DNA from: Nitrosomonas sp. Nm132
GTDB taxonomy: Bacteria > Pseudomonadota > Gammaproteobacteria > Burkholderiales > Nitrosomonadaceae
Assembly: GCF_900100485.1 (NCBI RefSeq)
Contig: NZ_FNDH01000003.1
Coordinates: forward strand, 62,001-126,000
DNA length: 64,000 nucleotides
Direction of reading: 5' to 3'
Shown: piece after piece, positions 18,084-29,858 of the stretch
Layout: each line of letters begins with the position of its first letter
Position numbering within the stretch: the stretch's first letter is position 1
Program-made: the position numbers and the translations under genes
Notes under the pieces: generated by a model
Seen by the model: the letters and a program-made list of their open reading frames with translations, nothing else
Database searches by the model: none
Told to the model about the DNA's origin: nothing

Positions 18084-21000
18084 CTACCCTACCCATTTAC
18101 GCGCATTTCTAAACATCCTCATCCATGGAGAATCTTCTAGCCAGGTATCCACATGCCAGGAATGCTGTACAGTACGAAAAACCCGTTCCGGATGGGGCAT
18201 CAGAATGGTAAACCGGCCATCCGTCGAGGTCAGCCCGGTTATCCCTTGTGGCGACCCATTAGGGTTGAATGGATACCGTTCAGTTGGCGCACCTCGGTGA
18301 TCAATAAAGCGTAATGCGACATAAGATAACGCCGACTCCAGTTGCTGATCACTACTGAATGCTGCATATCCTTCTCCATGGGCCACCGTAATAGGCAAGC
18401 GGCTTCCCGCCATACCATCGAAAAAGAGTGAGGGACTGCATGGTATCTCAACCATAACAAAGCGTGCTTCGAATTGCTCGGAGAGATTACGCTCGAAATG
18501 CGGCCAGTGACCAGTACCGGGAATGATTTCATGCAAATTGCTCATCATCTGGCAACCATTGCATACACCCAACGCGAACGTATCCCTACGCTCAAAAAAA
18601 GACTGAAACTCATGATGAGCACGTGCGTTAAACAGGATAGATTTGGCCCACCCTTCACCGGCCCCCAGCACATCCCCGTAAGAAAAGCCACCACATGCAG
18701 CAAACCCCTTATAGTCACCTAAGGAAACGCGTCCAGCCATAATATCGCTCATATGCACATCAATGGCATCAAACCCGGCGCGATCAAAGGCAGCCGCCAT
18801 TTCAACATGGCCATTTACACCTTGCTCGCGCAGAATAGCCATCTTGGGTCGGATGCCAGTGTGAATAAAGGGCGCAGCAATATCTTCATCGATAGCAAAA
18901 GTCAGCGCAGCACTCAGACCAGGGTCTGAGGTATCGAGAATACGATCGAATTCTTGTTGCGCACATGCTGGATTATCACGCAATTTTTGCATCTGGTATG
19001 TGGTTTCCGACCAAGCGCGCTGCAAATTAACCCGTTTCTCCTGAAAAACGATTTTATTGTTACGTAAGAAACGGATCTCATCTTGCTCATTAAGGTTTCC
19101 CAGAACAAAACTATCTTGACCTAATCCGGCTTGGGACAATGTACGTAGCACTGCCTCATGATGTTGTACTTCGGTCTGAATCACTATCCCCAATTCTTCA
19201 CTGAACAAAACCGCCATCAGGCGTTCGAGAAATCTCCCATGCAGTACTTCCGGCTTGATTTCATAACCATCGACATCATTGGCCAGCAGATCAAAACACA
19301 ACTGATCCAGATTGACCGTCACGCCTACATGTCCCGCGAAAGCCATCTCACATAAGGTCACAAATAATCCACCATCTGAACGATCATGGTAAGCGACAAT
19401 CTGATCCGCATCATTCAATTCCTGTATGGCTGAAAACAAACGCTTAAGCTTATCTATTTCAGCCGCACTCGATAGATCGGGTGCAATATTCCCTAACTGC
19501 CCATAAACTTGTGCCAATGCTGAGCCACCCAGGCGATTTCTCCCCCCTCCCAGATCAATCAGAATAAGTTCGGTTTCTCCACAATCAGTACGCAATTGCG
19601 GGGTGAGTGTCTTGCGTACATCGCTCACTCTTGCAAAGGCAGAAATAATCAACGATAGCGGCGCAATCACTTCTTTCTGTTCCTTGCCTTTATCTCCATT
19701 TGCCTCCTGCCATGCAGTTTTCATGGACATGGAATCTTTGCCAACCGGGATGCTGATCCCGAGTTGAGGGCACAATTCCATCGCGACGGCGTGAACGGCG
19801 TCATAGAGTGCCGCATCCTCACCGGCATGTCCAGCTGCGGCCATCCAGTTGGCAGAGAGCTTGATCTCGCTAAGATGACCTATCGCAGCAGCAGCGATAT
19901 TGGTAATGGCTTCCCCCACTGCCATGCGCGCTGACGCTGCCGGATCGATCAGTGCCAGGGGCGCGCGTTCACCGAGCGCAAATGCCTCGCCGAGATAGGT
20001 TTGATAACCCATGGTTGTCACTGCGACATCTGCCACCGGTATCTGCCAGGGCCCCACCATTTGATCACGCGCAGTCATTCCACCCACACTCCGATCTCCG
20101 ATGGCGATCAGAAAAGTTTTATCTGCAACAGCAGGCAATCTTAGAACCCGATAGGCCGTTTCCTGCAAAGACAATCCTATCAGATCAAGAGGAGCAAGCG
20201 TCTTGGAGATATGCGCTACCTTCCGCGTCATTTTGGGCGGCTTACCCAGTAATACCGAAAGCGGCATATCTATCGGTTTAGCGCTCGGTTTTTCATCAGA
20301 AACGATAAGCTGCTGCTGAACAATCGTTTCACCCACTACAGCATAGGGGCATCGCTCCCGCTCACAAATCCCCTGAAACAACGCCAGGGATTCACGCCGG
20401 ATAGCGAGTACATACCGCTCCTGGGCTTCGTTACACCAGATCTGCATCGGTGACATCCCCGATTCTTCCGAAGGAATCGCACGCAAATCAAACCGCCCCC
20501 CGCACCCTGCGCCATAAACAAGCTCCGGCAGTGCGTTAGACAGCCCTCCTGCACCGACATCGTGGATTGAAAGAATGGGATTAGGTTGCCCGCTCCGCTC
20601 CAGCTGCCAGCAACGATCGATCACTTCCTGCGCACGGCGCTGCATTTCTGCATTACCGCGTTGTACCGAATCAAAATCCAGCTCTTCCGTGTTAGTCCCA
20701 GTATCCATGCTGGAAGCTGCCCCACCACCCAACCCGATCAGCATGCCCGGTCCGCCCAGTTGAATCAGCAAGGAATCTGTCGAGAAACTCTGCTTCGCAG
20801 TATGCCGGTCGGAAATCTGACCGACCCCTCCTGCCAGCATGATAGGCTTGTGATAGCCGCGTATTTCCCCCGCAACGTGCGCTTCAAATGTTCGGAAATA
20901 ACCTGCAAGATTAGGTCGGCCAAATTCATTATTAAACGCAGCCCCACCGATCGGTCCCACCAGCATGATTTCCAGAGCTGAAGCAATACGGGCCGGCTTG

Positions 21001-22079
21001 CCATAGCACTCTTGCTCATAGCCATGCCATGCCTCCCAAGGCTGAATAAAATCTGGAATACGCAGATTGGAAACAGAAAATCCGGCTAATCCTGCCTTGG
21101 GCTTGGCGCCCCGACCGGTCGCCCCTTCATCACGAATTTCTCCTCCTACTCCTGTTGCGGCGCCAGGGAAAGGAGAAATGGCCGTGGGATGATTATGAGT
21201 TTCCACTTTTATGAGCAAATGGGTAGGCTCCATTGCATAGCCATAAGCATGATGCTTCCCGGGATAAAATCGATTGATCGTTGCTCCTTCGATAATAGCG
21301 GCATTATCCGCATACGCCACAATCGTACCCTGTGGACACTGTTGATGGGTATGACGTATCATCGAAAATAGCGATTGATTCTTTGGCTCGCTATCGATAA
21401 TCCAGTCCGCGTTAAAAATCTTATGTCGACAATGCTCTGAATTCGCTTGAGCAAACATCATCAACTCGACATCAGTAGGATTACGCTTAATTTCAAGAAA
21501 ATAATTTATGAGATAGTCAATTTCATCAGGAGACAAGGCTAATCCCATCTCTTGATTAGCTTTGTTTAAAGCTTCAATCCCACCTTTCAGGATATCCACT
21601 TCTTTGAGAGCTGCTGGCTCAAAGTGGCGAAACAAAATCGTTGCTTCAGACAATGAATGAAAAACCGCTTCAGTCATGCGATCATGGATAACCGCTTCGA
21701 TTGCACGCTTATTCTCATGAGAAAGGGCCGTTTCATGCTGAATATAAAATGCAATACCCCGCTCTACTCTTTCAGTTATATCAAGTCCGCAATGATGAGC
21801 AATGTCCGTTGCTTTGGATGACCAAGGTGAAATGGTGCCGGGGCGCGGTAACACCAGTAAAAGCTCACCCTTTGGCACATGTGATTGACGAGCTGGCTCA
21901 ATGTTGAGTAACTTCTGCAGAATGTTTAATTCATCCTGATCCAAATCGCGGCTGGTTTCACAAAAATACCAGTATTCGGCGTCAATAGCCGAAAATTGCG
22001 GTACGATGGCTTTGATCAGATCAGATAATTTTTGTAACCGAAATTGGGATAGTGCCTTATGGCCTCGAAATTGGAGCAT
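18084..22079 (-). CDS. purL: Phosphoribosylformylglycinamidine synthase (large single-chain type)
   Basis: The 1331-residue enzyme converts FGAR, glutamine and ATP to FGAM, the fourth step of purine synthesis. The ATPase/synthase part carries [20 protein letters not shown] (near residue 295) and the duplicated AIRS-like domains. The C-terminal glutaminase domain has the nucleophile Cys in GVCNGCQMM and ends with the MPHPERVFR motif. Length and order match the proteobacterial fused PurL. I prefer the ATG at 22079 over the TTG at 22082. It is divergent from nnr with a 59-bp spacer. Confidence 0.97.
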   Translation of the reverse strand: MLQFRGHKALSQFRLQKLSDLIKAIVPQFSAIDAEYWYFCETSRDLDQDELNILQKLLNIEPARQSHVPKGELLLVLPRPGTISPWSSKATDIAHHCGLDITERVERGIAFYIQHETALSHENKRAIEAVIHDRMTEAVFHSLSEATILFRHFEPAALKEVDILKGGIEALNKANQEMGLALSPDEIDYLINYFLEIKRNPTDVELMMFAQANSEHCRHKIFNADWIIDSEPKNQSLFSMIRHTHQQCPQGTIVAYADNAAIIEGATINRFYPGKHHAYGYAMEPTHLLIKVETHNHPTAISPFPGAATGVGGEIRDEGATGRGAKPKAGLAGFSVSNLRIPDFIQPWEAWHGYEQECYGKPARIASALEIMLVGPIGGAAFNNEFGRPNLAGYFRTFEAHVAGEIRGYHKPIMLAGGVGQISDRHTAKQSFSTDSLLIQLGGPGMLIGLGGGAASSMDTGTNTEELDFDSVQRGNAEMQRRAQEVIDRCWQLERSGQPNPILSIHDVGAGGLSNALPELVYGAGCGGRFDLRAIPSEESGMSPMQIWCNEAQERYVLAIRRESLALFQGICERERCPYAVVGETIVQQQLIVSDEKPSAKPIDMPLSVLLGKPPKMTRKVAHISKTLAPLDLIGLSLQETAYRVLRLPAVADKTFLIAIGDRSVGGMTARDQMVGPWQIPVADVAVTTMGYQTYLGEAFALGERAPLALIDPAASARMAVGEAITNIAAAAIGHLSEIKLSANWMAAAGHAGEDAALYDAVHAVAMELCPQLGISIPVGKDSMSMKTAWQEANGDKGKEQKEVIAPLSLIISAFARVSDVRKTLTPQLRTDCGETELILIDLGGGRNRLGGSALAQVYGQLGNIAPDLSSAAEIDKLKRLFSAIQELNDADQIVAYHDRSDGGLFVTLCEMAFAGHVGVTVNLDQLCFDLLANDVDGYEIKPEVLHGRFLERLMAVLFSEELGIVIQTEVQHHEAVLRTLSQAGLGQDSFVLGNLNEQDEIRFLRNNKIVFQEKRVNLQRAWSETTYQMQKLRDNPACAQQEFDRILDTSDPGLSAALTFAIDEDIAAPFIHTGIRPKMAILREQGVNGHVEMAAAFDRAGFDAIDVHMSDIMAGRVSLGDYKGFAACGGFSYGDVLGAGEGWAKSILFNARAHHEFQSFFERRDTFALGVCNGCQMMSNLHEIIPGTGHWPHFERNLSEQFEARFVMVEIPCSPSLFFDGMAGSRLPITVAHGEGYAAFSSDQQLESALSYVALRFIDHRGAPTERYPFNPNGSPQGITGLTSTDGRFTILMPHPERVFRTVQHSWHVDTWLEDSPWMRMFRNARKWVG

Positions 22080-22138
22080 CAAAAAAATAGTCCGTTGAAT
22101 TGAGAATAATAATTTTACACGAGAAGGCGCACAATCAG

Positions 22139-23686
22139 ATGAATAACCCGACCCCTGTCTATTCCACTCCTGAAATTCGTGAAATCGAGCAGCTCGCTGC
22201 CGCCCTGCCTAATTCTCCTAGTTTAATGGAAAAAGCCGGCTTAGCTGCTGCGTATATCGTCAAGGATAGATTACTGATTAACGATAAAAACAAAGTGCTG
22301 GTGCTAGCCGGGCCAGGTAATAACGGGGGAGATGCCTTTGTCGCAGCACGCCATCTGCATGCATGGGGTTTTCAGGTTACTACGGTTTTCACTGGAGCAT
22401 CCTCCCATTTATCTCAGGACGCTGGCCGGGCGTTAGAAAACTGGCTGCGTGCAGGAGGCAAATTGCATAGTGAAATCCCGTCTTCGGGGCTATGGCATGT
22501 CGTCATCGATGGCCTATTTGGCATTGGCCTAAACCCTGCAAAACATCCATTGGGTGAAAAATACCAGCATCTGATCAAAGCCGTCAATAACATGAATTTA
22601 CCGGTGCTTGCGCTCGATATTCCAAGTGGTCTTAGCGCAGATAGCGGAGTTGCCCCTAATGCTGCCGTCAAAGCAACGATCACGGTTACTTTTATCGGTC
22701 TGAAGCCAGGTCTTCTGACACATGAGGGCTGCGAATATTCTGGGGAAATCATTCTGTGCAATCTGGATCTTGATGCAATTTCCATGCCCCCCCCCCGATC
22801 ATGGTTGCTCGACGAAACCATGATAAAAAGATTATTGCCTGCCCCTCGCCCAATTAACAGCCACAAAGGAGTTTTTGGCAGTGTTGGCATTATTGGTGGA
22901 TCATCGGGCATGGTAGGAGCAGCGCTATTAGCAGGGTCAGCTGCACTTAAATTAGGAGCCGGACGCGTCTACCTTGGCCTGATTGTCGATCAACCGATCA
23001 GTATCGATCCCACTCAACCAGAACTCATGCTGCGATCGGTTGATGATCTCTTCGAACTGAATCACTTAAATTGCCTGATCGTGGGTCCAGGATTGGGAAA
23101 GGAAATCGCTGCCTGTCTTTACCTGGAGAAGGCCTTACATACCTCCTTACCGCTGGTATTGGATGCAGATGCACTCAATCTCATTGCCTGCTATCCTGAA
23201 CTTGCCAGCACGTTACGCATGCGCAAAGCTCCGTCTATCCTCACGCCTCATGCTGCTGAAACGGCGCGGCTGCTCAATACTGATATTGCTACTGTTCAGA
23301 GCCATCGTATGCAAGCAGCAGAGAATTTAGTCAAGGATTTTAACTGCTCACTTGTACTAAAAGGAGCAGGCAGCATTTGCATGCTGCCAAACGGTCATTG
23401 TTACTTCAATACCAGCGGCAATCCAGGTTTGAGCAGTGCAGGAACGGGCGATGTGCTGTCCGGTATGATAGGGGCCTTACTCGCACAGGGAGTATCTTCA
23501 GAGAATGCACTGTTACTGGCAGTTTATCTGCATGGTGCAGCAGCAGATAATTTACTTGAAACGCTGCATGGCCCGATAGGAATGACAGCATCAGAAATTA
23601 TTCATTCAGCCCGTCATTTGCTCAACCAGTGGATCTATGGTCATGACGCCCAGCTCAGATATTCCCACACTCATAGCATTTATTGA
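22139..23686 (+). CDS. nnr: Bifunctional NAD(P)HX epimerase and ADP/ATP-dependent dehydratase
   Basis: The product repairs hydrated NAD(P)H. The N-terminal YjeF_N epimerase domain (about residues 10-210) has [19 protein letters not shown]. The C-terminal ribokinase-like dehydratase domain (about 230-500) has ILTPHAAE and the catalytic [20 protein letters not shown]. The longer frame from 22100 is possible. I chose the ATG at 22139, giving 515 residues, because it follows GAGAAGG and matches the normal N-terminus ([16 protein letters not shown]). It runs toward cysS, which is on the other strand. Confidence 0.94.
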   Translation: MNNPTPVYSTPEIREIEQLAAALPNSPSLMEKAGLAAAYIVKDRLLINDKNKVLVLAGPGNNGGDAFVAARHLHAWGFQVTTVFTGASSHLSQDAGRALENWLRAGGKLHSEIPSSGLWHVVIDGLFGIGLNPAKHPLGEKYQHLIKAVNNMNLPVLALDIPSGLSADSGVAPNAAVKATITVTFIGLKPGLLTHEGCEYSGEIILCNLDLDAISMPPPRSWLLDETMIKRLLPAPRPINSHKGVFGSVGIIGGSSGMVGAALLAGSAALKLGAGRVYLGLIVDQPISIDPTQPELMLRSVDDLFELNHLNCLIVGPGLGKEIAACLYLEKALHTSLPLVLDADALNLIACYPELASTLRMRKAPSILTPHAAETARLLNTDIATVQSHRMQAAENLVKDFNCSLVLKGAGSICMLPNGHCYFNTSGNPGLSSAGTGDVLSGMIGALLAQGVSSENALLLAVYLHGAAADNLLETLHGPIGMTASEIIHSARHLLNQWIYGHDAQLRYSHTHSIY

Positions 23687-23727
23687 TTATTCCTTCCCAG
23701 CGTCAACTGAGAAACTGGAATCTCATT

Positions 23728-23744
23728 GCTTTCAGTTAGAAAGC
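23728..23744. terminator. Hairpin between convergent nnr and cysS
   Basis: A perfect 6-bp stem GCTTTC/GAAAGC with loop AGTTA lies in the 59-bp gap where the two convergent genes end. It could serve both strands, but no clear T-run follows on either side. Confidence 0.3.
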
Positions 23745-23745
23745 A

Positions 23746-25125
23746 TTACTGACGGCGCCAGGTTGTACCCTGCGCGCCATCTTCCAGAATAATGCCTGCG
23801 TCCAAAAGCTGTTTACGAATATTGTCAGCCTGAACAAAATTTCGCTTTCTTCGCGCTTCCAAACGCTGCTGAATCATTCGTTCGATATCTTCTTGCGAAA
23901 ACAGGCTTTTTTCCGTTGAGAAATCATATTGTAGATATTTTTGTGGATTTTGCTGCAACAACCCCAATATCCCGCCCAATGTTTTAAGCAGTGTTGCATG
24001 CTGGAAACTACTTGTTCTATTAATCTCCCCTGCGAGATCAAACAGGACAGCGATGACTTCAGGAGTATTGAAATCGTCATTCATCGCAGCCATAAAACGT
24101 TTAGCATAAGGATCATCCCAGCTTATTTCAGTAGTGACTGGCACGTCATACTCTTTTAACGCGATATAAAGCCGATCAAGTGCATTCTTGGCATCGTTCA
24201 GATGTTCATCTGAGTAATTCAACGGACTACGATAATGTGCACGCAAAATAAAAAAACGCACGACTTCTGGTTGATAGCGTGTCAGAACTTCCCGTACTGT
24301 GAAAAAATTTCCCAATGATTTCGACATCTTCTCGTTATCAACACGCACAAAGCCATTATGCATCCAATAATTAACATAAGGATGATCATGTGCGCCCTCG
24401 CTTTGTGCTATTTCATTCTCGTGATGAGGAAATTGCAGATCCTGGCCACCACCATGAATGTCAAAATGCTCACCCAGATAATGCTCACTCATTGCTGAAC
24501 ATTCAATATGCCAACCCGGGCGCCCCTTTCCCCATGGGGAATCCCAGCAGGGCTCATCTGGTTTAGTCGCTTTCCATAGAACAAAATCCAATGGATCTTT
24601 TTTATTGAGATCGATCTCCACCCGCTCGCCCGCACGCAGATCTTCCAGTGATTTCCCAGAAAGCTTTCCATAATCAGGGAATTGGTGGACAGCATAAAAT
24701 ACATCCCCATTATCTGCGGCGTATGCAAATCCCTTTTGAATAAGGATACGAATCATGGTGATCATACTTTCAACACATTGTGTTGCACGCGGTTCGTGCG
24801 TAGGTTGCGCAACACCCAGCATTGCCGCATCTACATGCATGGCCTCGATAAAACGTTTGGTCAGGGTATCGATTGATTCACCATTTTCATGAGCACGCTT
24901 AATGATTTTGTCATCAATATCCGTGATATTACGCACATAAGTCACTTTAAAGCCAATCACTTTTAGCCAGCGCACAACCGTATCAAAGACTACCATAACA
25001 CGCGCATGGCCCAGATGACAGAAATCATACACGGTCATACCGCACACATACATTTTGACTTCACCAGGTATTAAAGGAATAAAATTCTGTTTTTTTCGAG
25101 TCAGGGTGTTATAAATTTTAAGCAT
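23746..25125 (-). CDS. cysS: Cysteinyl-tRNA synthetase
   Basis: This 459-residue class I aminoacyl-tRNA synthetase charges tRNA-Cys. The zinc-binding C28 lies in VCGMTVYD. The HIGH-type motif is HLGHA (37-41), and the KMSKS-type motif is [10 protein letters not shown] near residue 267. Further zinc ligands are in WHIECSAM and HHENE. The reading frame is open further upstream to a GTG at 25182, but the conserved start is [10 protein letters not shown] at 25125. Length from there is normal. Convergent with nnr and divergent from ppiA. Confidence 0.96.
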   Translation of the reverse strand: MLKIYNTLTRKKQNFIPLIPGEVKMYVCGMTVYDFCHLGHARVMVVFDTVVRWLKVIGFKVTYVRNITDIDDKIIKRAHENGESIDTLTKRFIEAMHVDAAMLGVAQPTHEPRATQCVESMITMIRILIQKGFAYAADNGDVFYAVHQFPDYGKLSGKSLEDLRAGERVEIDLNKKDPLDFVLWKATKPDEPCWDSPWGKGRPGWHIECSAMSEHYLGEHFDIHGGGQDLQFPHHENEIAQSEGAHDHPYVNYWMHNGFVRVDNEKMSKSLGNFFTVREVLTRYQPEVVRFFILRAHYRSPLNYSDEHLNDAKNALDRLYIALKEYDVPVTTEISWDDPYAKRFMAAMNDDFNTPEVIAVLFDLAGEINRTSSFQHATLLKTLGGILGLLQQNPQKYLQYDFSTEKSLFSQEDIERMIQQRLEARRKRNFVQADNIRKQLLDAGIILEDGAQGTTWRRQ

Positions 25126-25305
25126 CACAGCGAATGAATAATTGTGAGAGAAACGATCTTCTTGGTAAAATTCGCGAATCACAGAATTTTATATTTAATA
25201 AAAAGATAAAACTCCATCTTACCTCATAGCAAAACCGTGGGATTGTAACATAAGGAAGAGATTACTTTCTGACGCGGCGCATGCACTTACTGAACAGGAA
25301 TTACC

Positions 25306-25881
25306 ATGACCCGATTTCTCTCCGTCTTCTTACTGATGATCAGCACTACTCTTTTTGCTGCTCAGCCAGAAATCAGAATCAATACCAGTCTTGGCTCGAT
25401 CACTTTGGAACTCTATGCTGATAAAGCACCTAAAACAGTAGAGAATTTCTTAAGTTACGTAAATGAAGGTTTTTATAATGGAACCATATTTCATCGTGTT
25501 ATCGCAAACTTCATGATCCAAGGAGGAGGATTCGATCAGTCGCTCATCCAGAAACCAACTAAACAGCCTATCGAGAATGAGGCTGCTAATGGCCTAAGAA
25601 ATGAGATTGGTACAATCGCCATGGCAAGAACCGGTGATCCACACTCTGCAACAGCACAATTCTTTATCAACGTTGCGAATAATTCATTTCTCAATCACAC
25701 TGCCCAGACTATACAGGGCTATGGCTATACGGTGTTTGGCAAAGTAACCAAAGGCATGGATGTCGTCAATAAAATAGCAGCAACACCCACTGGACCGAAG
25801 GGAATTTTTGCTAGCGACGTTCCCAAAAATATGATAGTAATTGAATCAATCGAGCTTCTCGCAACCCCATCTGATCATTAA
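25306..25881 (+). CDS. ppiA: Periplasmic peptidyl-prolyl cis-trans isomerase (cyclophilin A)
   Basis: The 191-residue cyclophilin has a signal peptide ([20 protein letters not shown], cleavage near FAA-QP). The core has [15 protein letters not shown] and [17 protein letters not shown], so the prolyl-binding residues are conserved. It accelerates proline isomerisation of folding proteins in the periplasm. The ATG at 25306 follows an AGGAA site. It is directly followed by the cytoplasmic paralogue ppiB, 13 bases after its stop, in the same operon. Confidence 0.93.
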   Translation: MTRFLSVFLLMISTTLFAAQPEIRINTSLGSITLELYADKAPKTVENFLSYVNEGFYNGTIFHRVIANFMIQGGGFDQSLIQKPTKQPIENEAANGLRNEIGTIAMARTGDPHSATAQFFINVANNSFLNHTAQTIQGYGYTVFGKVTKGMDVVNKIAATPTGPKGIFASDVPKNMIVIESIELLATPSDH

Positions 25882-25894
25882 CTTAGGAATAAAT

Positions 25895-26386
25895 ATGATA
25901 AAGCTGCATACAAATTATGGCATCATCGCGATAGAGCTGGATAATGACAAAGCGCCTGTTACTGCACAAAATTTTCTAAATTATGTTAATAACGGACATT
26001 ATAACAACACTTTGTTTCATCGCGTCATAGACGGATTTATGATCCAAGGTGGTGGCTATGAGCTGGGCATGAGGCAAAAAAAGACACTGGCTCCTATCAA
26101 GAATGAAGCTGCCAATGGTCTCAAGAATGATGCCTATACCATTGCCATGGCAAGAACATCCGATGTTGATTCAGCGACTTCACAGTTCTTTATTAATGTT
26201 AGCGATAATAATTTTCTCAACTATACAGCGCCTACCTCTCAAGGGTTTGGCTACTGCGTTTTTGGTAAGGTAGTAGAAGGAAAAGATGTAGTTGATAAGA
26301 TCAAGAAGGTAAAAACTGGGGATCATGCTGGGCACCAGAATGTTCCGTTAGAAGATGTGGTGATCACAAAAACTGAGATCTGCTAA
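25895..26386 (+). CDS. ppiB: Cytoplasmic peptidyl-prolyl cis-trans isomerase (cyclophilin B)
   Basis: This 163-residue cyclophilin lacks a signal peptide and starts [16 protein letters not shown]. It keeps [16 protein letters not shown] and [18 protein letters not shown], almost the same as in the preceding gene. The frame is open upstream to 25841 inside ppiA, but the ATG at 25895 follows TTAGGAAT and gives the usual N-terminus. The pair looks like a tandem duplication in which one copy is exported. It ends 10 bases from the end of the convergent metZ. Confidence 0.94.
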   Translation: MIKLHTNYGIIAIELDNDKAPVTAQNFLNYVNNGHYNNTLFHRVIDGFMIQGGGYELGMRQKKTLAPIKNEAANGLKNDAYTIAMARTSDVDSATSQFFINVSDNNFLNYTAPTSQGFGYCVFGKVVEGKDVVDKIKKVKTGDHAGHQNVPLEDVVITKTEIC

Positions 26387-26396
26387 AGCAATCAAA

Positions 26397-27575
26397 TTAC
26401 GACGATAATCCCCGTGCCAGATCTGCTTTAATGTCTTGCGGGGATTCTAGACCTACTGCGATACGCAATAAACCATCACTAATCCCCGCAGCATCACGCG
26501 CTTCTTGACTGATTCGACCATGAGTCGTAGTAGCTGGATGAGTAATCGTGCTCTTTGCATCCCCAAGATTTGCTGTGATTGAAATTAATCTTGTACCATC
26601 TATCACACGCCAAGCCACTTCTTTTCCACCTTTTACTTCAAAAGTGACGATACCTCCACCGGTTCTTTGTTGGCGCTTAGCAAGCTCATACTGCGGATGC
26701 GATGTTAAACCCGGATAAAAAACACGCGAAACACCCGGCTGCACTTCCAGCCAACGTGCGATCTCCATGGCATGCGCAGAGTGGGCATCCATCCTGATTT
26801 TAAGGGTCTCCAGTCCTTTCAGGATAACCCAGGCATTGAATGCACTCAATGTAGGGCCTGCTGTCCGCAAAAAACCGAAAATACCTCCGTCCATCAGTAA
26901 ATCACGTTTACCCAATACTGCCCCACCGAGCACTCGCCCTTGTCCATCTAAATACTTGGTTGCAGAGTGGATCACTAGATCAGCGCCCAATTCTAAAGGT
27001 TTCTGCAATATAGGCGTGCAAAAGCAATTATCTACCACCAACCATGCATTTGCTCCCTTTGCAATTGCTGCTAGAGCCGGAATATCAGAAATCTCAGTCA
27101 GTGGATTAGAAGGCGTTTCTAAAAATAGAAGTTTTGTATTATTCCTGACTGCAGAATGCCATTCATTAATATCCGTAGCAGATACAAAAGTCGTTTCAAT
27201 ATTGAACCGATTGAGAATATTCGTAAAGAGACTAACCGTTGTACCGAATAAACTACGCGAGGCAATAATATGATCTCCCGCTGAGAGTAATCCCAGCACA
27301 CAGGCAAGTATAGCTGACATCCCCGAAGAAGTTGCCACACACGCTTCCGCGCCCTCCAGCACGGCAAGTCGCTCTTGCATGGCCGTGACCGTGGGATTTG
27401 TAAAACGAGAGTAAATATTTCCAGGGTCCTTACCTGAAAACCGTGCAGCTGCCTGGGCGGCACTCTCAAAGACAAAGCTTGAGGTAAGATACATTGCCTC
27501 AGAATGTTCATTGAATTGACTGCGATGAATACCCGTATGAAGCGCTAACGTTTCTGGCTCTAAATCATCCGACAT
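26397..27575 (-). CDS. metZ: O-succinylhomoserine sulfhydrylase
   Basis: The 392-residue PLP enzyme belongs to the Cys/Met metabolism family and makes homocysteine from O-succinylhomoserine and sulfide. The PLP lysine is in SATKYLDGQGRVLGG (about residues 207-221), and conserved YSRFTNPT is near residue 57. The purF-metZ neighbourhood is typical of direct-sulfhydrylation metZ in proteobacteria. A metB or metC function cannot be excluded from sequence alone. GAGGAAAG precedes the ATG. It is the last gene of the long minus-strand biosynthetic run. Confidence 0.9.
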   Translation of the reverse strand: MSDDLEPETLALHTGIHRSQFNEHSEAMYLTSSFVFESAAQAAARFSGKDPGNIYSRFTNPTVTAMQERLAVLEGAEACVATSSGMSAILACVLGLLSAGDHIIASRSLFGTTVSLFTNILNRFNIETTFVSATDINEWHSAVRNNTKLLFLETPSNPLTEISDIPALAAIAKGANAWLVVDNCFCTPILQKPLELGADLVIHSATKYLDGQGRVLGGAVLGKRDLLMDGGIFGFLRTAGPTLSAFNAWVILKGLETLKIRMDAHSAHAMEIARWLEVQPGVSRVFYPGLTSHPQYELAKRQQRTGGGIVTFEVKGGKEVAWRVIDGTRLISITANLGDAKSTITHPATTTHGRISQEARDAAGISDGLLRIAVGLESPQDIKADLARGLSS

Positions 27576-27656
27576 ATTGACTTTCCTCTAAATTAAGTCT
27601 GCTTACCTGTTACCGAAAACTGACAGTATTCCTCTTGATCAAACTGGTCTTGTCTT

Positions 27657-29183
27657 CTATTGATCTGCCAATACCAGACCCAAATCAAGTTGAGTGCTAT
27701 GTCTACTAGATCGCGATATTTTTATACCCGAATTACGCTGCGTTTCAATTCTGGCCAGATATTCCTGAGTGACATCCTTGGTTATATAATTCCCATCAAA
27801 GCAGGAAGTTTCAAAATTCTTTACTTGTAAGTCAACCGATGATATTGCATTCTTGAGAGATTCGAGATCCTGGTAAACAAGACCATCTGCTCCGATCTCA
27901 TGACAAATCTCGTCATCACCCCGATCAGTTGCAATCAACTCCTGGCGAGTTGGCATATCAATCCCATAAACATTAGGAAAGCGAACGGGGGGTGCTGCAG
28001 ATGCAAAATATATCTTATGTGCGCCTGCTTCTTGCGCCATTTGCACGATTTCTCGGCTGGTCGTTCCTCTAACGATCGAATCATCTACCAGTAATACATT
28101 CTTACCACGAAATTCTACACTGATTGCATTGAGCTTCTGTCGTACCGATCTGCGCCGATGCTGCTGACCTGGCATAATAAAAGTTCTACCAATGTAACGA
28201 TTCTTAACAAATCCTTCACGAAAATTAATACCGAGATGATTAGCCAATTGTAAAGCACTTGGGCGACTTGACTCTGGAATAGGAATCACAACGTCAATAT
28301 CAAGATGCTGCATCGTTTTATTTATTTTATCAGCTAGACTACTCCCCATATTGAGCCGAGTTTCATATACGGAGATACCATCCATAATTGAATCTGGACG
28401 TGCCAGATAAACATACTCAAAAATACATGGATTGAGACTAGGGCTGATTGAACACTGCTTGCTATAAAAATTGCCTTTATCATCGATAAAAATTGCTTCA
28501 CCTGGCGCAACATCACGAATCAATTTGAATCCCAGTGTATCAAGTGCCACACTTTCCGATGCCACCATATACTCAGTTCCATGATCTGTTTCTACTGCTC
28601 CAAAAACTAAAGGACGAATTCCATAAGGATCCCGAAAAGCTAGTAAACCATAACCTGCAATCATTGCTATCACTGAATAGGCGCCCTGACAACGGCGATG
28701 TACTCCAGAAACTGCAGTAAAAATTGTTGCAGGATCCAACTGATAACTCGTTGTGCACTCCTGCAATTCATGCGCCAACACATTCAATAATACTTCTGAA
28801 TCAGAATGAGTATTGACATGACGCCGATCAGACTGAAATAACTCTTTGTTAAGCTCATCAGCATTAGTCAAATTGCCGTTATGCCCCAATACAATCCCAA
28901 ATGGAGAATTGACATAGAATGGCTGGGCTTCGGCTGGCGATTCTGCGGAACCAGCCGTAGGATAGCGCACATGACCTATCCCCATATTACCCAGCAGAGC
29001 GCGCATATTACGGGTGCGGAAAACATCCCTTACCATGCCCAACCCTTTATGCATATGGAAAGTATTTTCCTGAGCGGTAACAATGCCAGCCGCATCCTGT
29101 CCACGATGCTGCAACATTAATAATCCATCATAAAGCAACTGGCTGGCTGGCGATTGAGCAACTACACCGAGAATCCCACACAT
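27657..29183 (-). CDS. purF: Amidophosphoribosyltransferase
   Basis: This 508-residue enzyme catalyses the committed step of purine synthesis, PRPP + glutamine to phosphoribosylamine. The N-terminal glutaminase starts with the nucleophile Cys2 (MCGILGVVAQ, the Met is removed). The C-terminal phosphoribosyltransferase has the PRPP motif VLLVDDSIVRGTTSRE near residues 364-379. The start has GGGGG five bases upstream. It sits in the conserved cvpA-purF-metZ order. Confidence 0.97.
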   Translation of the reverse strand: MCGILGVVAQSPASQLLYDGLLMLQHRGQDAAGIVTAQENTFHMHKGLGMVRDVFRTRNMRALLGNMGIGHVRYPTAGSAESPAEAQPFYVNSPFGIVLGHNGNLTNADELNKELFQSDRRHVNTHSDSEVLLNVLAHELQECTTSYQLDPATIFTAVSGVHRRCQGAYSVIAMIAGYGLLAFRDPYGIRPLVFGAVETDHGTEYMVASESVALDTLGFKLIRDVAPGEAIFIDDKGNFYSKQCSISPSLNPCIFEYVYLARPDSIMDGISVYETRLNMGSSLADKINKTMQHLDIDVVIPIPESSRPSALQLANHLGINFREGFVKNRYIGRTFIMPGQQHRRRSVRQKLNAISVEFRGKNVLLVDDSIVRGTTSREIVQMAQEAGAHKIYFASAAPPVRFPNVYGIDMPTRQELIATDRGDDEICHEIGADGLVYQDLESLKNAISSVDLQVKNFETSCFDGNYITKDVTQEYLARIETQRNSGIKISRSSRHSTQLDLGLVLADQ

Positions 29184-29322
29184 AATTACCCCCGGAATAA
29201 GCTTAGGTTACAGAGAAAATAAGTAAACTCTTGCATAATAAGTCTGGAAGGCTCAAATAGATACTATTTTATTTCTATATGACTAGTGGATTTAGCTAAT
29301 CAATCTCAGGAATACGTCTTGA

Positions 29323-29817
29323 TCATCGACTAAAACTAATATGCTCTTTGAGATCCTGTGGCAACCAGGGAATAGCTTGTGTCGCCATCATTTCTAGTGG
29401 TTCCCTCAATAAGGCCTGCTGCCAGAAAGATTGTTGCGGCAAACTGGTAAAACCAGCAGTCAATATCATAAATAGAACAATTAACAATCCACGTGAAAAA
29501 CCAAATACAGCACCTAGAGCCCTATCAATAAGACCGAGGCCAACGCTTCTGACCAATTTAGACAACAGCATTGACCCCACCATAACTACTACTAAAGCCA
29601 CAAAAAAAGTCATCACAAACACAATCAACATACGTAATGACTCATCCTCAATGGTTTGCGGTAATAACGGCTCAAAATTTACCGCATAGTGACTTGCCAC
29701 AAAGAAAGCAATGATCCAACCAAGCAGCGATACTACTTCACGTACGACACCACGGGTGATACTAAGAAGGACAGAAACAAAAACTATACCTAGAACAATA
29801 TAATCAAAAATAGTCAT
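29323..29817 (-). CDS. cvpA: CvpA family membrane protein
   Basis: The 164-residue integral membrane protein has about four hydrophobic helices (near residues 3-22, 26-43, 65-88 and 103-123). It belongs to the CvpA family, named for colicin V production and usually linked to purF. Its molecular role is unsettled; envelope integrity has been proposed. The frame could start at the GTG at 29826, but the ATG at 29817 (MTIFDYIVLGIV) matches the family better. It lies between dedD and purF, 42 bases after the dedD stop. Confidence 0.88.
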   Translation of the reverse strand: MTIFDYIVLGIVFVSVLLSITRGVVREVVSLLGWIIAFFVASHYAVNFEPLLPQTIEDESLRMLIVFVMTFFVALVVVMVGSMLLSKLVRSVGLGLIDRALGAVFGFSRGLLIVLFMILTAGFTSLPQQSFWQQALLREPLEMMATQAIPWLPQDLKEHISFSR

Positions 29818-29858
29818 TACCGTCACTTAGAAATAAGATGAGTATGAATAGGCTCAAA

